64,000 nucleotides of DNA from Clostridium ganghwense (GCF_026735165.1 NZ_JAPQES010000001.1:496001-560000); one strand, 5' to 3'. Positions 25,979 through 35,200 are shown, counted from the first letter of the stretch. Translations and numbers: made by a program. The notes: generated by a model from the letters alone, not told the origin.

Positions 25979-26000
25979 AAGGAGCCATCAGGCTCCTTTT
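25979..26000 (+). terminator. Terminator of the small basic protein gene
   Basis: AAGGAGCC-ATCA-GGCTCCTT followed by TT; also usable in reverse for the blaI gene that ends at 26014. Confidence 0.85.
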
Positions 26001-26013
26001 ATGTCATTCTTCC

Positions 26014-26394
26014 TTAATCTTTCCTCTTATCAAGAATACGTTTTAATTCATCAATTTCATCTGATGATAATTCGCTTTCACTTAAAAAATTAGCAAGCAT
26101 AGCATTTAAAGAACCATTGAACACACGTTTTATGAACGATTGGCTTTCTGCTTTTATGCATTCATTTTCCATTACCATAGGGAAATAATGATAAGTTTTT
26201 TTGTCCTGTTCGTCTACTTTATAGCTTAATACACTTTTTTTTACTAAACGATTTATCAAAGTTTTTATTGTTTTGGGCTGCCACTTAGTTTCAGATAAGG
26301 CTTCAACAACTTGATTTGCTGTACATGGTGTATTAGCCCAAATAATTTTCATCACTTGCCACTCTGAATCAGATATTTTAGGTATATTTGACAT
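26014..26394 (-). CDS. blaI: BlaI/MecI family repressor
   Basis: 126 residues, winged-helix repressor. ISDSEWQVMKIIW at the start and TIKTLINRLVKKSVLSY (recognition helix) are family hallmarks. The proteolysis site used in BlaI/MecI (N-F) is present as N102-F103 in MLANFLSES, so inactivation by cleavage is plausible. It follows the BlaR1-like sensor gene by 30 bases, with its own ribosome site (GGAGG) and a degenerate operator in the gap. The gene order sensor then repressor is reversed in neither BlaZ nor Mec systems, but no beta-lactamase gene is adjacent. It should control its own locus. Confidence 0.93.
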   Translation of the reverse strand: MSNIPKISDSEWQVMKIIWANTPCTANQVVEALSETKWQPKTIKTLINRLVKKSVLSYKVDEQDKKTYHYFPMVMENECIKAESQSFIKRVFNGSLNAMLANFLSESELSSDEIDELKRILDKRKD

Positions 26395-26409
26395 TTTTGA
26401 TACCTCCGT

Positions 26410-26423
26410 ATTACAAATATAAT
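26410..26423 (-). promoter_or_regulatory. Degenerate BlaI operator between sensor and repressor genes
   Basis: On the minus strand ATTATATTTGTAAT, one base away from the TACA-NN-TGTA core of the two strong operators upstream. It shares its flank with them (minus strand: TTGTAATACGGAGG), showing that the two 5' regions are duplicates. Confidence 0.6.
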
Positions 26424-26424
26424 T

Positions 26425-28779
26425 TTAGTTTTTAGATGACTCCAGTTTAACTGCATAATAGTTAAATATCTCATTAAAAATCTGTTTTCCAACTGGAGCT
26501 GCTATTTGTCCTGCGTAGTAATTTGATGAATCAGGCTCATCTATAGATACTAAAACTGTAACTTGTGACTTTTCTGTGTTTTCAATAGGTGCCATTCCAA
26601 CAAAAGAAGCTATATATTTACCTTTTTCATATTGTCCATTTGTAACTTTTGGAGCTGTTCCTGTTTTACCTGCGATATGATATCCCTTAATATACGCTTT
26701 TTTACCTCCACCTTCTGAAACGACTTTTTCAAGATAACATCTTAATTGAGATGTCACAGTTTCCTCAAGGATTTGCTTTGCTCCGTAATCATCAAATACT
26801 TTGTCTATAATCTTATTTTTATTATCATAATGTACAATTTCTTTCATAACATGAGGTCTAATCCATTTACCACCATTAGCAACAGCGTTGAAAGCTGTTA
26901 AATATTGTATTGGTGTTGAAGTGTTAGTTTGGCCAAAAGATATAGTAGCTAAATCTATAGGTGATATATCTTGGGTTTTCTTTATTATTCCACTTACTTC
27001 ACCTGGAAGATCAATTCCTGTTTTTTCTCCAAAACCAAATGCTTTAATATATTTATTTAACTTTTCAGCTCCTAATTTTTGTGATAAATCTATAAAACCT
27101 ACATTGCAAGAATTTTTAAAAATGTCTTCAAAATTTTCTTTACCATGTCCTTTCCAGCATCGAACATTTCTTTTTCCTATTTTTATTCTACCATTACATA
27201 CAATCTCATAAGTATCTGGATTAACTACTTTTTCATTTAAAGCTGCTGCTCCAGTAATAACTTTGAAAATAGACCCTGGTTCAAATGCAGTGCTTATAGC
27301 TCTATTAGTATTCTTTTTTTGAAGATCATAATCGCCTTTATTAACCATAGACAGAATTTCTCCATTATTAGGATTCATAACTATTATGCTAACGCCTTTC
27401 GCTTTATTATCATTTAAAGCTTTCTTGGCAGCTTTTTCACAAAAGTTTTGAATATTATTGTCTATAGTTAAAACTATATCTTTTCCTACTGATGATGTTG
27501 AATTTTCAGATGGTGATAAATACTTATCATATTGATTCTTAACTCCAGTAATGCCTTTTTCATCAGCTAATTTTTGTCCATTTCTATCAACTATTTTTCC
27601 TTGATTTGTTGCTTGAAGCTTATCATTTGAATTTTTACTAGAAGCCAATACAGAGTTGTTTTTGGGATTAGTCAACATTATACAACCCATTACAATTAAA
27701 ACAACTACTGGTATTATAGACCACTTGTATGAATTTTTCTTAAATAAAGAAATCATAGTAATCCTCCTTTTGATTTGAGATTTATTATTTATAATACATG
27801 TCATTCCATAAACACAATTAGTTTTTTTATAACTTTCTAATAGTTTTATAATTGTCTGTCCGTATTTTATACAATCATCAGAATTTATATATGATAAAGC
27901 TAAAGCATCACACGCTACTTCTCTATCTTGACGCATCATATAAAATGAGTACCATAGAAAAGGATTAAACCAATGAAGTATTTGTAAAATACATGTTATA
28001 CAATTAACAGGAATGTCTTTACGCTTTAAATGAGACATTTCGTGAAAGATAATATATTCTAATTCATCAAGGTTAATCTGTTTATCTATTCCAATAGGTA
28101 ATAATAATTTTGGTCGTATAAATCCAAAAATAGCTGGAGTTTTAACTAAATCAGTATTTAAAATTGTTATATTATTATTTAAACCAATTTTATATTTACA
28201 CTGCCTTACAAGTTTTAAAACATATTCGTCTGTACATTTTTGTTGAGTCTTAAGTTTAAGTCTGAAATTTATAGTTGCTGCTATTGTATAAAATCCTAGT
28301 ATTATTATCCCTATTAGCCATATAAGACATGCTAATTTTAAGTATATGGAAACATCATCAGTTGTGGTTTCTATAGGTTTATAAAATATAGTTTTTTTAG
28401 TATTATTACTTGAGATAATCTTATTTTCTTTAGCATTGCTGCTTGGCATAATCATATTATCTGTTTGTATATCATCATTTTGTTGTGTAGAAACAGTGAA
28501 TTCATTTTCAGTAGGTTTAATCATTTTATAATTTGATACATGATTTATTTGTGTAATTTTGTGTTCAGCTAAATAAAATAGATTAAAAATACTTAATGAG
28601 CTTTGTGGTGCATATGGTATTATGAGTCTAATTACTAGTAACATCCAAATGCAGTAGTGCCATCGTACTCCTAACCTTTCTTTAAACAACAGCTTAACTA
28701 AAAGAATAATGCAAGCCAAAACACTTCCTAAAGCTGTTGAATACAGTACCCACTTAAAAATAAATAAAAACCATGTCAT
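26425..28779 (-). CDS. BlaR1-type M56 metalloprotease fused to a class B PBP transpeptidase
   Basis: 784 residues. N-terminal half: membrane helices about 3-30, 40-57, 147-170 and 353-370, with the M56 zinc site HEMSH (246-250) and downstream REVACD (E287). C-terminal half outside the membrane: GKIVDRNGQKLA (394-405), as in the N-terminal linker of FtsI/PBP2, followed by a transpeptidase domain with SxxK at 503-506 (EPGSIFKV), SCN at 557-559 and KTG at 705-707. In the usual BlaR1/MecR1 the sensor is a class D beta-lactamase-like domain of about 250 residues. Here it is a PBP-like domain of about 390. Predicted role: bind beta-lactam (or cell-wall peptide), activate the protease and cleave BlaI. 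It may retain transpeptidase activity. All three catalytic motifs look intact. Confidence 0.85.
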   Translation of the reverse strand: MTWFLFIFKWVLYSTALGSVLACIILLVKLLFKERLGVRWHYCIWMLLVIRLIIPYAPQSSLSIFNLFYLAEHKITQINHVSNYKMIKPTENEFTVSTQQNDDIQTDNMIMPSSNAKENKIISSNNTKKTIFYKPIETTTDDVSIYLKLACLIWLIGIIILGFYTIAATINFRLKLKTQQKCTDEYVLKLVRQCKYKIGLNNNITILNTDLVKTPAIFGFIRPKLLLPIGIDKQINLDELEYIIFHEMSHLKRKDIPVNCITCILQILHWFNPFLWYSFYMMRQDREVACDALALSYINSDDCIKYGQTIIKLLESYKKTNCVYGMTCIINNKSQIKRRITMISLFKKNSYKWSIIPVVVLIVMGCIMLTNPKNNSVLASSKNSNDKLQATNQGKIVDRNGQKLADEKGITGVKNQYDKYLSPSENSTSSVGKDIVLTIDNNIQNFCEKAAKKALNDNKAKGVSIIVMNPNNGEILSMVNKGDYDLQKKNTNRAISTAFEPGSIFKVITGAAALNEKVVNPDTYEIVCNGRIKIGKRNVRCWKGHGKENFEDIFKNSCNVGFIDLSQKLGAEKLNKYIKAFGFGEKTGIDLPGEVSGIIKKTQDISPIDLATISFGQTNTSTPIQYLTAFNAVANGGKWIRPHVMKEIVHYDNKNKIIDKVFDDYGAKQILEETVTSQLRCYLEKVVSEGGGKKAYIKGYHIAGKTGTAPKVTNGQYEKGKYIASFVGMAPIENTEKSQVTVLVSIDEPDSSNYYAGQIAAPVGKQIFNEIFNYYAVKLESSKN

Positions 28780-28783
28780 AACT

Positions 28784-28834
28784 TCACCATTTAACCTTTC
28801 CTACTGAATCGTATATTTTAGATATGTTTAACAT
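28784..28834 (-). pseudogene. Fossil 5' end of a blaI copy, now a 16-codon leader
   Basis: A 16-codon frame MLNISKIYDSVGKVKW starts at 28834 behind CGGAGG and stops 4 bases before the sensor ATG. It aligns with the start of the BlaI at 26394 (MSNIPKISDSEWQVMKIIW), and the DNA upstream of both starts is alike. It appears to be a truncated duplicate of blaI whose operators and ribosome site now serve the sensor gene. Translation of the leader could be coupled to the sensor gene. Confidence 0.7.
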
Positions 28835-28849
28835 TTTTTACGCCTCCGT

Positions 28850-28902
28850 ATTACAAGTGTAATCTTTAATCATATATTACACTTGTAATCTTTGATTGTC
28901 AA
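28850..28902 (-). promoter_or_regulatory. BlaI-controlled promoter of the sensor-repressor operon
   Basis: On the minus strand TTGACA (28897-28902), 17 bases, TAATAT (28874-28879). Two perfect BlaI-type palindromes flank it: ATTACACTTGTAAT (28876-28889, over the -10) and ATTACAAGTGTAAT (28850-28863). Both have the TACA-NN-TGTA core. Confidence 0.9.
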
Positions 28903-28982
28903 GTTATTCCTCAACTATTATTTTCTACACTACCCATCCAAAGTATATCCTAATAAATTAAAAGTAGTTTTAATAATATAAT

Positions 28983-29312
28983 TTATTCTAAAAAACTCAC
29001 TACAATAAATAAAATTATTACACTAATAATAAAACTTGAAATAGCCCATATGGCAGAATAAATAAAATGTTCTTTAATATTTTCAGCTTTAGACACTAAT
29101 AAAACTCCATAAGTTAACACACTTACTCCCCAAACAATAATGTACCACTCAATATCATAAATAAACGTACATATTGAGAAAAATATCAATAATAAAATAT
29201 ACTGAAATAATAACATATTCTTTTCTCTCATAATTTTCATGTATTCTTCAAAGCTCAAAAGACCTGAAAACAAAGCGATTTGTGTATTAATCAATTCTTT
29301 AAATTTATTCAT
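28983..29312 (-). CDS. Small membrane protein, unknown
   Basis: 109 residues: a hydrophilic start (about 1-33), then three hydrophobic helices (about 34-48, 53-68, 85-106). AAGGAG ribosome site. No family recognised; no obvious link with the BlaR locus, from which it is separated by about 80 bases and which diverges in promoter but not direction. Confidence 0.7.
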   Translation of the reverse strand: MNKFKELINTQIALFSGLLSFEEYMKIMREKNMLLFQYILLLIFFSICTFIYDIEWYIIVWGVSVLTYGVLLVSKAENIKEHFIYSAIWAISSFIISVIILFIVVSFLE

Positions 29313-29535
29313 GCCCTACTCCTTATTTTAAAATAATAAAAAAGTCCACTTCTCAAAGATTGTTTTGTAATGTCAAAAATATATCGCAATATATAACAAA
29401 TTATACCACACAATCCATTGAGCAATAAAATACTGAAATATAAAAAATTCTTGTTGCAGGAATTTATTTTAATATATAGAATTATGTCAGTATAAATTTC
29501 ATTACATTTTTGTAAAATAAGAAAGGGTGATTAAA

Positions 29536-30630
29536 ATGACTTTCAAATTACCAAAATTCACACCGCCTAATTTTCATAAAGATTTTCTTAAGGATGCACC
29601 TAATTGTAAAACAGTAGAAATAATAAAAGATGGTGTTGCTCCATCAAATTATCATGCAATGTCAATCTATCCTGAATATTTTAAAATAGATGGTGAATGG
29701 ATACTACCTACTCAAAGCCGTATGGACTGTGTGCCTGTTGTCACAGATGACAAGAGAGTAGAAGTAGTAGAATTTAGAAATCTTCGTGTAGGTGATAAGG
29801 TTGTAATAGGAAGAACTGAAGATGCCAGTGAAGGTATATATATGTATACTAAAGGTTTTAAAACTTTAAACGGAAACAAAGATGCCTTTGCATTCAGAAC
29901 TGGAAGGTCAAGAGAAACTGCATTTTCTAAAGACTATGATGAACTTTATAAAAGATTAAAATACGATAGAGATCATGGACATATTGTTTGGGTACTTGGA
30001 CCAGCAGTTGTATTTGATTATGATACAAGAAAAGCTTTATCAGCCCTTGTTGAAAATGGATATGTTAATGCTATTATGGCTGGTAATGCTATGGCTACTC
30101 ATGATTTAGAAGGTAGTTATCTTGGAACTGCTCTAGGACAAAATATATATACTCAAGAATCTGTTCCAAACGGACACTACAACCATTTAGATTTACTTAA
30201 CGAAGCAAGAAGAGCAGGATCTATTGAAAATCTTATGGCAGAAGGAAAAATTAAAGACGGCGTTGTTAAAACATGTATAGAAAACAATGTTCCTCTTATC
30301 CTTGCTGGTTCTATAAGAGATGATGGTCCATTACCTCCAGTTATTGCAGATGTTTATAAAGCACAAGATGCTATGAGAGCACAAACACGAAAAGCAACTA
30401 CTGTTATTTGTCTTGCAACTACCTTACATACAATAGCTACTGGAAATATGACACCTTCTTACACAGTACGAGATGGTAAAATAAGACCTGTTTATATTTA
30501 CAATGTTGATATATCAGAATTTGCAGTTAATAAATTAGGTGATAGAGGTTCTTTAGAAGTTACAACCATAGTTACAAATGTTCAAGACTTTATGGTTCAC
30601 TTAAAAAATAATTTAATTGATAATGAATAA
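29536..30630 (+). CDS. LOR/SDH-domain protein, possible ornithine cyclodeaminase relative
   Basis: 364 residues from ATG at 29536, with AAAGGGTGA 8 bases upstream. Conserved soluble protein of the LOR/SDH bifunctional-enzyme-domain family (TIGR00300-like): MSIYPEYFKIDGEW, GWVLGPAVVFDYDTRKAL-type segment (VWVLGPAVVFDYD), VNAIMAGNAMATHDLEG and VPLILAGSIRDDGPLPPV. Relatives include the C-terminal domain of cyanobacterial ArgZ/AgrE and archaeal ornithine cyclodeaminases, which use NAD. The glycine-rich 'LAGSIRDDGPLP' segment is the strongest match. Catalytic role here is inferred. Monocistronic, with a terminator after it. Confidence 0.75.
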   Translation: MTFKLPKFTPPNFHKDFLKDAPNCKTVEIIKDGVAPSNYHAMSIYPEYFKIDGEWILPTQSRMDCVPVVTDDKRVEVVEFRNLRVGDKVVIGRTEDASEGIYMYTKGFKTLNGNKDAFAFRTGRSRETAFSKDYDELYKRLKYDRDHGHIVWVLGPAVVFDYDTRKALSALVENGYVNAIMAGNAMATHDLEGSYLGTALGQNIYTQESVPNGHYNHLDLLNEARRAGSIENLMAEGKIKDGVVKTCIENNVPLILAGSIRDDGPLPPVIADVYKAQDAMRAQTRKATTVICLATTLHTIATGNMTPSYTVRDGKIRPVYIYNVDISEFAVNKLGDRGSLEVTTIVTNVQDFMVHLKNNLIDNE

Positions 30631-30648
30631 TTCTAAGTATTCATCTTT

Positions 30649-30683
30649 AAGGCAGAATTCATTGCAGCAATAAATTCTGCCTT
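30649..30683 (+). terminator. Terminator of the LOR/SDH gene
   Basis: Arms AAGGCAGAATT / AATTCTGCCTT followed by AATTCTTTATTT. Confidence 0.85.
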
Positions 30684-30847
30684 AATTCTTTATTTCACTT
30701 TTTAAATACTCCTCTATCTTCAAATTCCTATATGAACACAAAGTGTAGAAATATTAAATAATCTTATCGTATAATATAATTACTCAATGACGTCCTACTT
30801 TAGTTAATTTTTATACATAATTGAAATATTTTAAAGGAGATACAATT

Positions 30848-31645
30848 ATGACTCAAAATGGTATGCTGTCTAATATCACAATAAACTACAATGGGAAACA
30901 ACTTAAATCGTCAACTAAATTTAGAAAGGGTAATAATAAACTTATAGTCTTTATTCATGGATTAGGATGCTCAAAAGAATCTTTTGAAGATGTTTGGTAT
31001 TCTTCAAATTTTAAAAATTATTCAATATTAACCTTCGACTTAATTGGTTTTGGTAATTCCTCAAAACCCCATGATTTTTCATATACTATTGAAGAACAAG
31101 CAGAAATCTGTAAACTGCTGTTAGATAAGTTTCAATACCCTACAATTCATATAGTGGCTCACAGTATGGGAGGAGCAGTAGGTTTATTACTTACAGAAAT
31201 GATAAAAGATAATTTAGCCTCCTTTATCAATGTAGAAGGCAATTTAATAGGTGAAGATTGTGGAATAAGTAGACGAACTGCTAAAATTTCATTTGAAAAA
31301 TTTAAAAATAATATGTTTAACAGACTGAAATTTGTAGCTAAATCTTCTGACGAATCTGATTCAAAATTATGGGCTAAAATGCTTGAAACCTCTGATCCAT
31401 TAGGTTTTTATAAAACTTCAGAATCTCTTGTAGAATGGTCGGATAGTAATAAACTATTAAAAATATTTCATAGCCTTCAATTAAACAAATCATATATCTA
31501 CGGAGATAAAAACTCTCAAATGAATATTTTAGATGAGCTTATAGATATAAAAAAGATTTCTATCTCAAATAGTGGACATTTTGTTATGAACGATAATCCT
31601 AGTGAATTTTATCAAACAATATATAAATTATTAGCTAACAGATAG
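30848..31645 (+). CDS. Alpha/beta hydrolase
   Basis: 265 residues from ATG at 30848 (AAAGGAGA 7 bases upstream; the longer frame has no ribosome site). Oxyanion region FIHGLGCSKESF at about 36-47, nucleophile elbow VAHSMGGAVG with Ser at about residue 105, and a C-terminal His in ISNSGHFVMNDNP. The acid is probably the D of IYGDKNSQ. Substrate unknown: esterase, lipase or lactonase are all possible. Confidence 0.9.
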   Translation: MTQNGMLSNITINYNGKQLKSSTKFRKGNNKLIVFIHGLGCSKESFEDVWYSSNFKNYSILTFDLIGFGNSSKPHDFSYTIEEQAEICKLLLDKFQYPTIHIVAHSMGGAVGLLLTEMIKDNLASFINVEGNLIGEDCGISRRTAKISFEKFKNNMFNRLKFVAKSSDESDSKLWAKMLETSDPLGFYKTSESLVEWSDSNKLLKIFHSLQLNKSYIYGDKNSQMNILDELIDIKKISISNSGHFVMNDNPSEFYQTIYKLLANR

Positions 31646-31674
31646 GTATTTCAACTTTTCCTTAAAACCTATGT

Positions 31675-31714
31675 GGACAGTTTCTTCAATTCAATAAAAA
31701 TTCAAGAACTGTCC
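31675..31714. terminator. Terminator between two convergent genes
   Basis: GGACAGTTTCTT pairs with AAGAACTGTCC (one mismatch) across about 20 bases between the hydrolase and the gene at 31721. Confidence 0.75.
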
Positions 31715-31720
31715 AGTTTA

Positions 31721-32413
31721 TTATTGGATTTCTATAAAATCAATTTTAGAACTTATTGTATTTTCTTCTTTATCCTTCTCCACATATTTAAAAACTCTAG
31801 TCATTTTTATTAAATCCTTTATATTCTTGCTATCCCAAATAGATTTACCATTTTTAATTTCAGGTGAAACCCAGAAACCATAATAAAAGTTCTTACCATA
31901 AAAATCTTCCCTATCTCTTAATAAATCAGATACTGTTTCCAACCTTCTTAGTATGTAAGTTTGTAAATTCTTTTCCTCTTGATTTACCCCATTTAAATAT
32001 AAATAGTTTTGTGATTTAATACACATTAATTTTCCAAAGTCCTCAGCAAATTTATCTAATCCTGTATGATACTCACTTTCTACAGCCCATATAATTTCTG
32101 TATTTATTTTTGCTTTTGACTGTTTTTTTGCAGGGTCTTCAATACATTTTTGTTTTGTTAGTGAAACATCTAAAAGCCATTCTCCTGATGTTTTTCTACC
32201 ACTCTCATCATCAACTTTTTGCACGTTTAAATGATAGTACAAATCATTTTTAACATAAAAATCTTTTAACCTTTCTCCTAAAGCTGAAACAAATTTTGCT
32301 GATCTGTATGTATTGCTATTCTTGAATTTTTCATTATAATCCTTTATTTTTACAGCTTCCTCGAAACTGTCTTTAACAATTCTTTTAACATCTAAATCTG
32401 TAAATATTGACAT
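31721..32413 (-). CDS. Unknown protein with a possible PD-(D/E)XK nuclease core
   Basis: 230 residues, soluble. The segment GEWLLDVSLT (D82), about 30 residues further AVESEYH (E112, E114) and then DFGKLMCIKSQNYLYLNG resembles the strand-turn-strand core of restriction-endonuclease-like proteins, where D and ExE/ExK bind the metal and the following helix carries a Q/K. Length and isolated position fit neither a known restriction system nor a repair protein. No methyltransferase is near. Assignment of the fold is my inference and could be wrong. GGGGGA ribosome site. Confidence 0.6.
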   Translation of the reverse strand: MSIFTDLDVKRIVKDSFEEAVKIKDYNEKFKNSNTYRSAKFVSALGERLKDFYVKNDLYYHLNVQKVDDESGRKTSGEWLLDVSLTKQKCIEDPAKKQSKAKINTEIIWAVESEYHTGLDKFAEDFGKLMCIKSQNYLYLNGVNQEEKNLQTYILRRLETVSDLLRDREDFYGKNFYYGFWVSPEIKNGKSIWDSKNIKDLIKMTRVFKYVEKDKEENTISSKIDFIEIQ

Positions 32414-32474
32414 ATACTTATATCCCCCTAAATTAAATTTTAAAATTGTTTTCCTTATTTTAAGATATTATATT

Positions 32475-32495
32475 TTAAATAGCAATACCATACAT
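32475..32495 (-). other. Six-codon frame behind a perfect ribosome site
   Basis: AGGAGG (minus strand, 32504-32509) lies 8 bases before ATG at 32495, which opens MYGIAI and stops at once. It may be the surviving start of a deleted gene, or a leader peptide for the gene at 31721-32413, whose start is about 60 bases downstream. Confidence 0.35.
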
Positions 32496-32653
32496 TATAG
32501 TTTCCTCCTGTTTCATTATTTCCAACACAAAATATCCAATCCAAAATACAGGTTAATATGAAACAAAATTTTAATTAGGTTTGTTTTTAATGGAAATTAA
32601 ATTGATTTGGTGGTAATATAATTAAAGAATAATTAAGAATAGTGAGGGTAATT

Positions 32654-34162
32654 ATGAAAATAGGCTTTGATCACAAAAAATATTTAGAAGAACAATCAAA
32701 ATTCATACTTGAAAGGGTGAACGATTACGACAAACTTTATTTGGAGTTTGGAGGAAAACTTTTATTTGACTTACATGCCAAAAGAGTACTTCCAGGTTTT
32801 GATGAAAACGCAAAAATCAAGTTACTACATAAATTAAAAGAAAAAGTTGAAGTTGTTATTTGTGTTTATGCTGGAGATATAGAAAGAAACAAGATTCGTG
32901 GCGATTTTGGTATAACTTACGATATGGATGTTTTAAGATTGATTGACGATCTTAGATCTTATGAATTAGATGTTAATAGTGTTGTAATTACTAGATATGA
33001 CAATCAACCTGCAACAACAGTATTTATGAATAAACTAGAAAGACGAGGAATTAAGGTATATACACATCGTGCAACAAAGGGATATCCTACAGATGTAGAT
33101 ATTATTGTTAGTGATGAGGGGTATGGAAAGAATCCATATATCGAAACTACAAAACCTATTGTCGTTGTAACTGCTCCTGGTCCAGGTAGTGGTAAACTTG
33201 CAACTTGCTTAAGTCAGCTATATCATGAACATAAGCTTGGCAAAGTGGCAGGATATTCTAAGTTTGAAACTTTCCCAGTTTGGAATGTGCCACTTAAGCA
33301 TCCTCTAAATATTGCATATGAGTCTGCAACGGTTGATTTAAAAGACGTCAATATGATTGACTCTTTTCATTTGGATGCCTACAATGATGTTGTAGTAAAT
33401 TATAATCGTGATATTGAAACATTCCCTGTACTTAAGAGAATTATTGAAAAAATCACAGGTAAAGAATCTGTTTATAAGTCACCTACAGATATGGGTGTTA
33501 ACCGTGTTGGATTTGGTATTATTGATGATGAGGTCGTTAAAGAAGCTTCTAGACAAGAAATTATTAGACGATATTTTAAAACTGGCTGTGAATACAAAAA
33601 AGGCTATGTTGATTTAGATACTTTCCATAGAGCAAAGCTAATTATGGAAGAGCTTAACCTTAAGGCTGAGGACCGTAAGGTAGTTATACCAGCTAGAGAA
33701 AAAGGAGTTAAGTTACAAGAGCAATTATGCAAAAATGAGAAATGTCCTGCGTTAGCTCTTGAACTTCATGATGGTACAATTTTTACTGGTAAGAGCTCAG
33801 ATACCATGGATGCAGCAGCAGCTGTAATTTTAAATTCTATTAAACATCTTGCCAATATTACAGATGAAATTCATTTAATTTCACCAGTAATCCTTGAGCC
33901 AATAATTAACCTTAAATCAAAAACATTTAGCAGCAAAATTACATCTTTAACTTGCGAAGAAATTTTAATTGCACTAAGTATTAGTGCAGCGACTAATCCT
34001 ATGGCTCAAGCAGCTATGGAAAAACTATCTATGCTTAAAGGTTGTCAGGCACACTCAACAACTATTTTAAACACAAATGATGAACAGACATTGAGAAAAT
34101 TAGGTATCGATGTTACTTGCGATCCTGAGTATCCATCAGATAGTTTATATTACAGTAATTAA
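32654..34162 (+). CDS. DUF1846 family protein
   Basis: 502 residues from ATG at 32654 (GAGGG 6 bases upstream). Conserved, soluble protein with family sequence throughout: [19 protein letters not shown] at the start, [22 protein letters not shown], a glycine-rich [16 protein letters not shown] (about 174-189) that resembles a phosphate-binding loop, and [22 protein letters not shown]. Length matches the family. Structures and a connection with anaerobic Firmicutes are known but no function is established as far as I know. Monocistronic. Confidence 0.92.
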   Translation: MKIGFDHKKYLEEQSKFILERVNDYDKLYLEFGGKLLFDLHAKRVLPGFDENAKIKLLHKLKEKVEVVICVYAGDIERNKIRGDFGITYDMDVLRLIDDLRSYELDVNSVVITRYDNQPATTVFMNKLERRGIKVYTHRATKGYPTDVDIIVSDEGYGKNPYIETTKPIVVVTAPGPGSGKLATCLSQLYHEHKLGKVAGYSKFETFPVWNVPLKHPLNIAYESATVDLKDVNMIDSFHLDAYNDVVVNYNRDIETFPVLKRIIEKITGKESVYKSPTDMGVNRVGFGIIDDEVVKEASRQEIIRRYFKTGCEYKKGYVDLDTFHRAKLIMEELNLKAEDRKVVIPAREKGVKLQEQLCKNEKCPALALELHDGTIFTGKSSDTMDAAAAVILNSIKHLANITDEIHLISPVILEPIINLKSKTFSSKITSLTCEEILIALSISAATNPMAQAAMEKLSMLKGCQAHSTTILNTNDEQTLRKLGIDVTCDPEYPSDSLYYSN

Positions 34163-34181
34163 TGAAATTTTTTAATTAAAA

Positions 34182-34240
34182 AAGAAGCCTATATCAGAAC
34201 TTATCAGCCCATTGGCTGAATAGTAAGATATAGGCTTCTT
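34182..34240. terminator. Terminator between DUF1846 gene and polyferredoxin gene
   Basis: AGAAGCCTATATC / GATATAGGCTTCT form the main stem; TCAGCCCATTGGCTGA forms an inner hairpin. It lies between convergent genes. Confidence 0.85.
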
Positions 34241-34258
34241 ATATTAAAATCAAATCAT

Positions 34259-35200
34259 TTATTTATCTTTATAATTTAATTGCTCAGTAAAACTCACATC
34301 AAATTTAAATGTACTTTTAATAGCAGATTTAGGACATACATTTGCACAGGTTTGACAATTAATACATTCACTTGAAAGTATTCTTTTTCCTTCATTTTTA
34401 TATGTTAATAGCTTAACGTTCATAGGACATACTTTTTCGCATACACCGCAATCAACACATTTATTTGCATCAATTTCAATTTTCATAACTGAGAATGGAG
34501 AAGTTAATTTTTGAATAACAGGAATCGGACAAACATATTTACAAAATGCTCGATTATCCTTCAAAACATATGCTAAACTTATTCCTACTACATAATAAAT
34601 AATGTTTCCTCCTAATAGCATATATAACTCTATCATATGGTGTTTTCCAAAATTTTGCGAACCAAATGTAGACCATATAATTAAAACAACAATAAGAGAT
34701 AAAAAGAAATGTATATATCTTATTACTCCAAATTTTTTCACTCTACCCTCTTTAGGTATTTTATATGGTAATAAATCTAACACCATAGCTGTCCAACAAG
34801 CATATCCACACCAGCCACGTCCAAATATCAACGGTCCTACAATTTTTGCAACAAAATAATGCAATGTGGCCGCTTCAAAAATACCTAACATGAAATATAT
34901 AAAAAATCCTTCTAATTGCATATTTTCTCTGTTTATGATACCAAGAAATATTAACATATAACATCCAACAAGCAATTGAGTTATTCTTCTTCCCCATGAC
35001 TTATGTTTTTTAGGTAAAGCACCATTTAAAAACATACCAATAGATATAGATAAACCAATATATCCAAAATTAAATAGATAAAAAGTATTACCTGAAGCTT
35101 TCCACCTCCATATACCAATACTTAAAAACAAAATAAGAAAAACTAGTGGTTTTTTTAAGCTTTCATTAGAAATATTCCATCTCTCATTAGAATTTTTCAA
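34259..35200 (-). CDS. Membrane 4Fe-4S polyferredoxin (NapH/NosR/CcoG-like)
   Basis: 313 residues from a TTG start at 35198-35200, justified by GAGGGGG 8 bases upstream. Five or more membrane helices, with FGRGWCGYACWTAM (near 125-138) and CKYVCPIPV (near 220), two motifs of the NapH/CcoG group. Two ferredoxin-type clusters follow near the C-terminus: CVDCGVCEKVCP and CINCQTCANVCP, each C-x2-C-x2-C-x3-C. It should carry electrons in or on the membrane. No partner flavoprotein or reductase gene is adjacent, so its acceptor is unknown. Confidence 0.9.
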   Translation of the reverse strand: MKNSNERWNISNESLKKPLVFLILFLSIGIWRWKASGNTFYLFNFGYIGLSISIGMFLNGALPKKHKSWGRRITQLLVGCYMLIFLGIINRENMQLEGFFIYFMLGIFEAATLHYFVAKIVGPLIFGRGWCGYACWTAMVLDLLPYKIPKEGRVKKFGVIRYIHFFLSLIVVLIIWSTFGSQNFGKHHMIELYMLLGGNIIYYVVGISLAYVLKDNRAFCKYVCPIPVIQKLTSPFSVMKIEIDANKCVDCGVCEKVCPMNVKLLTYKNEGKRILSSECINCQTCANVCPKSAIKSTFKFDVSFTEQLNYKDK

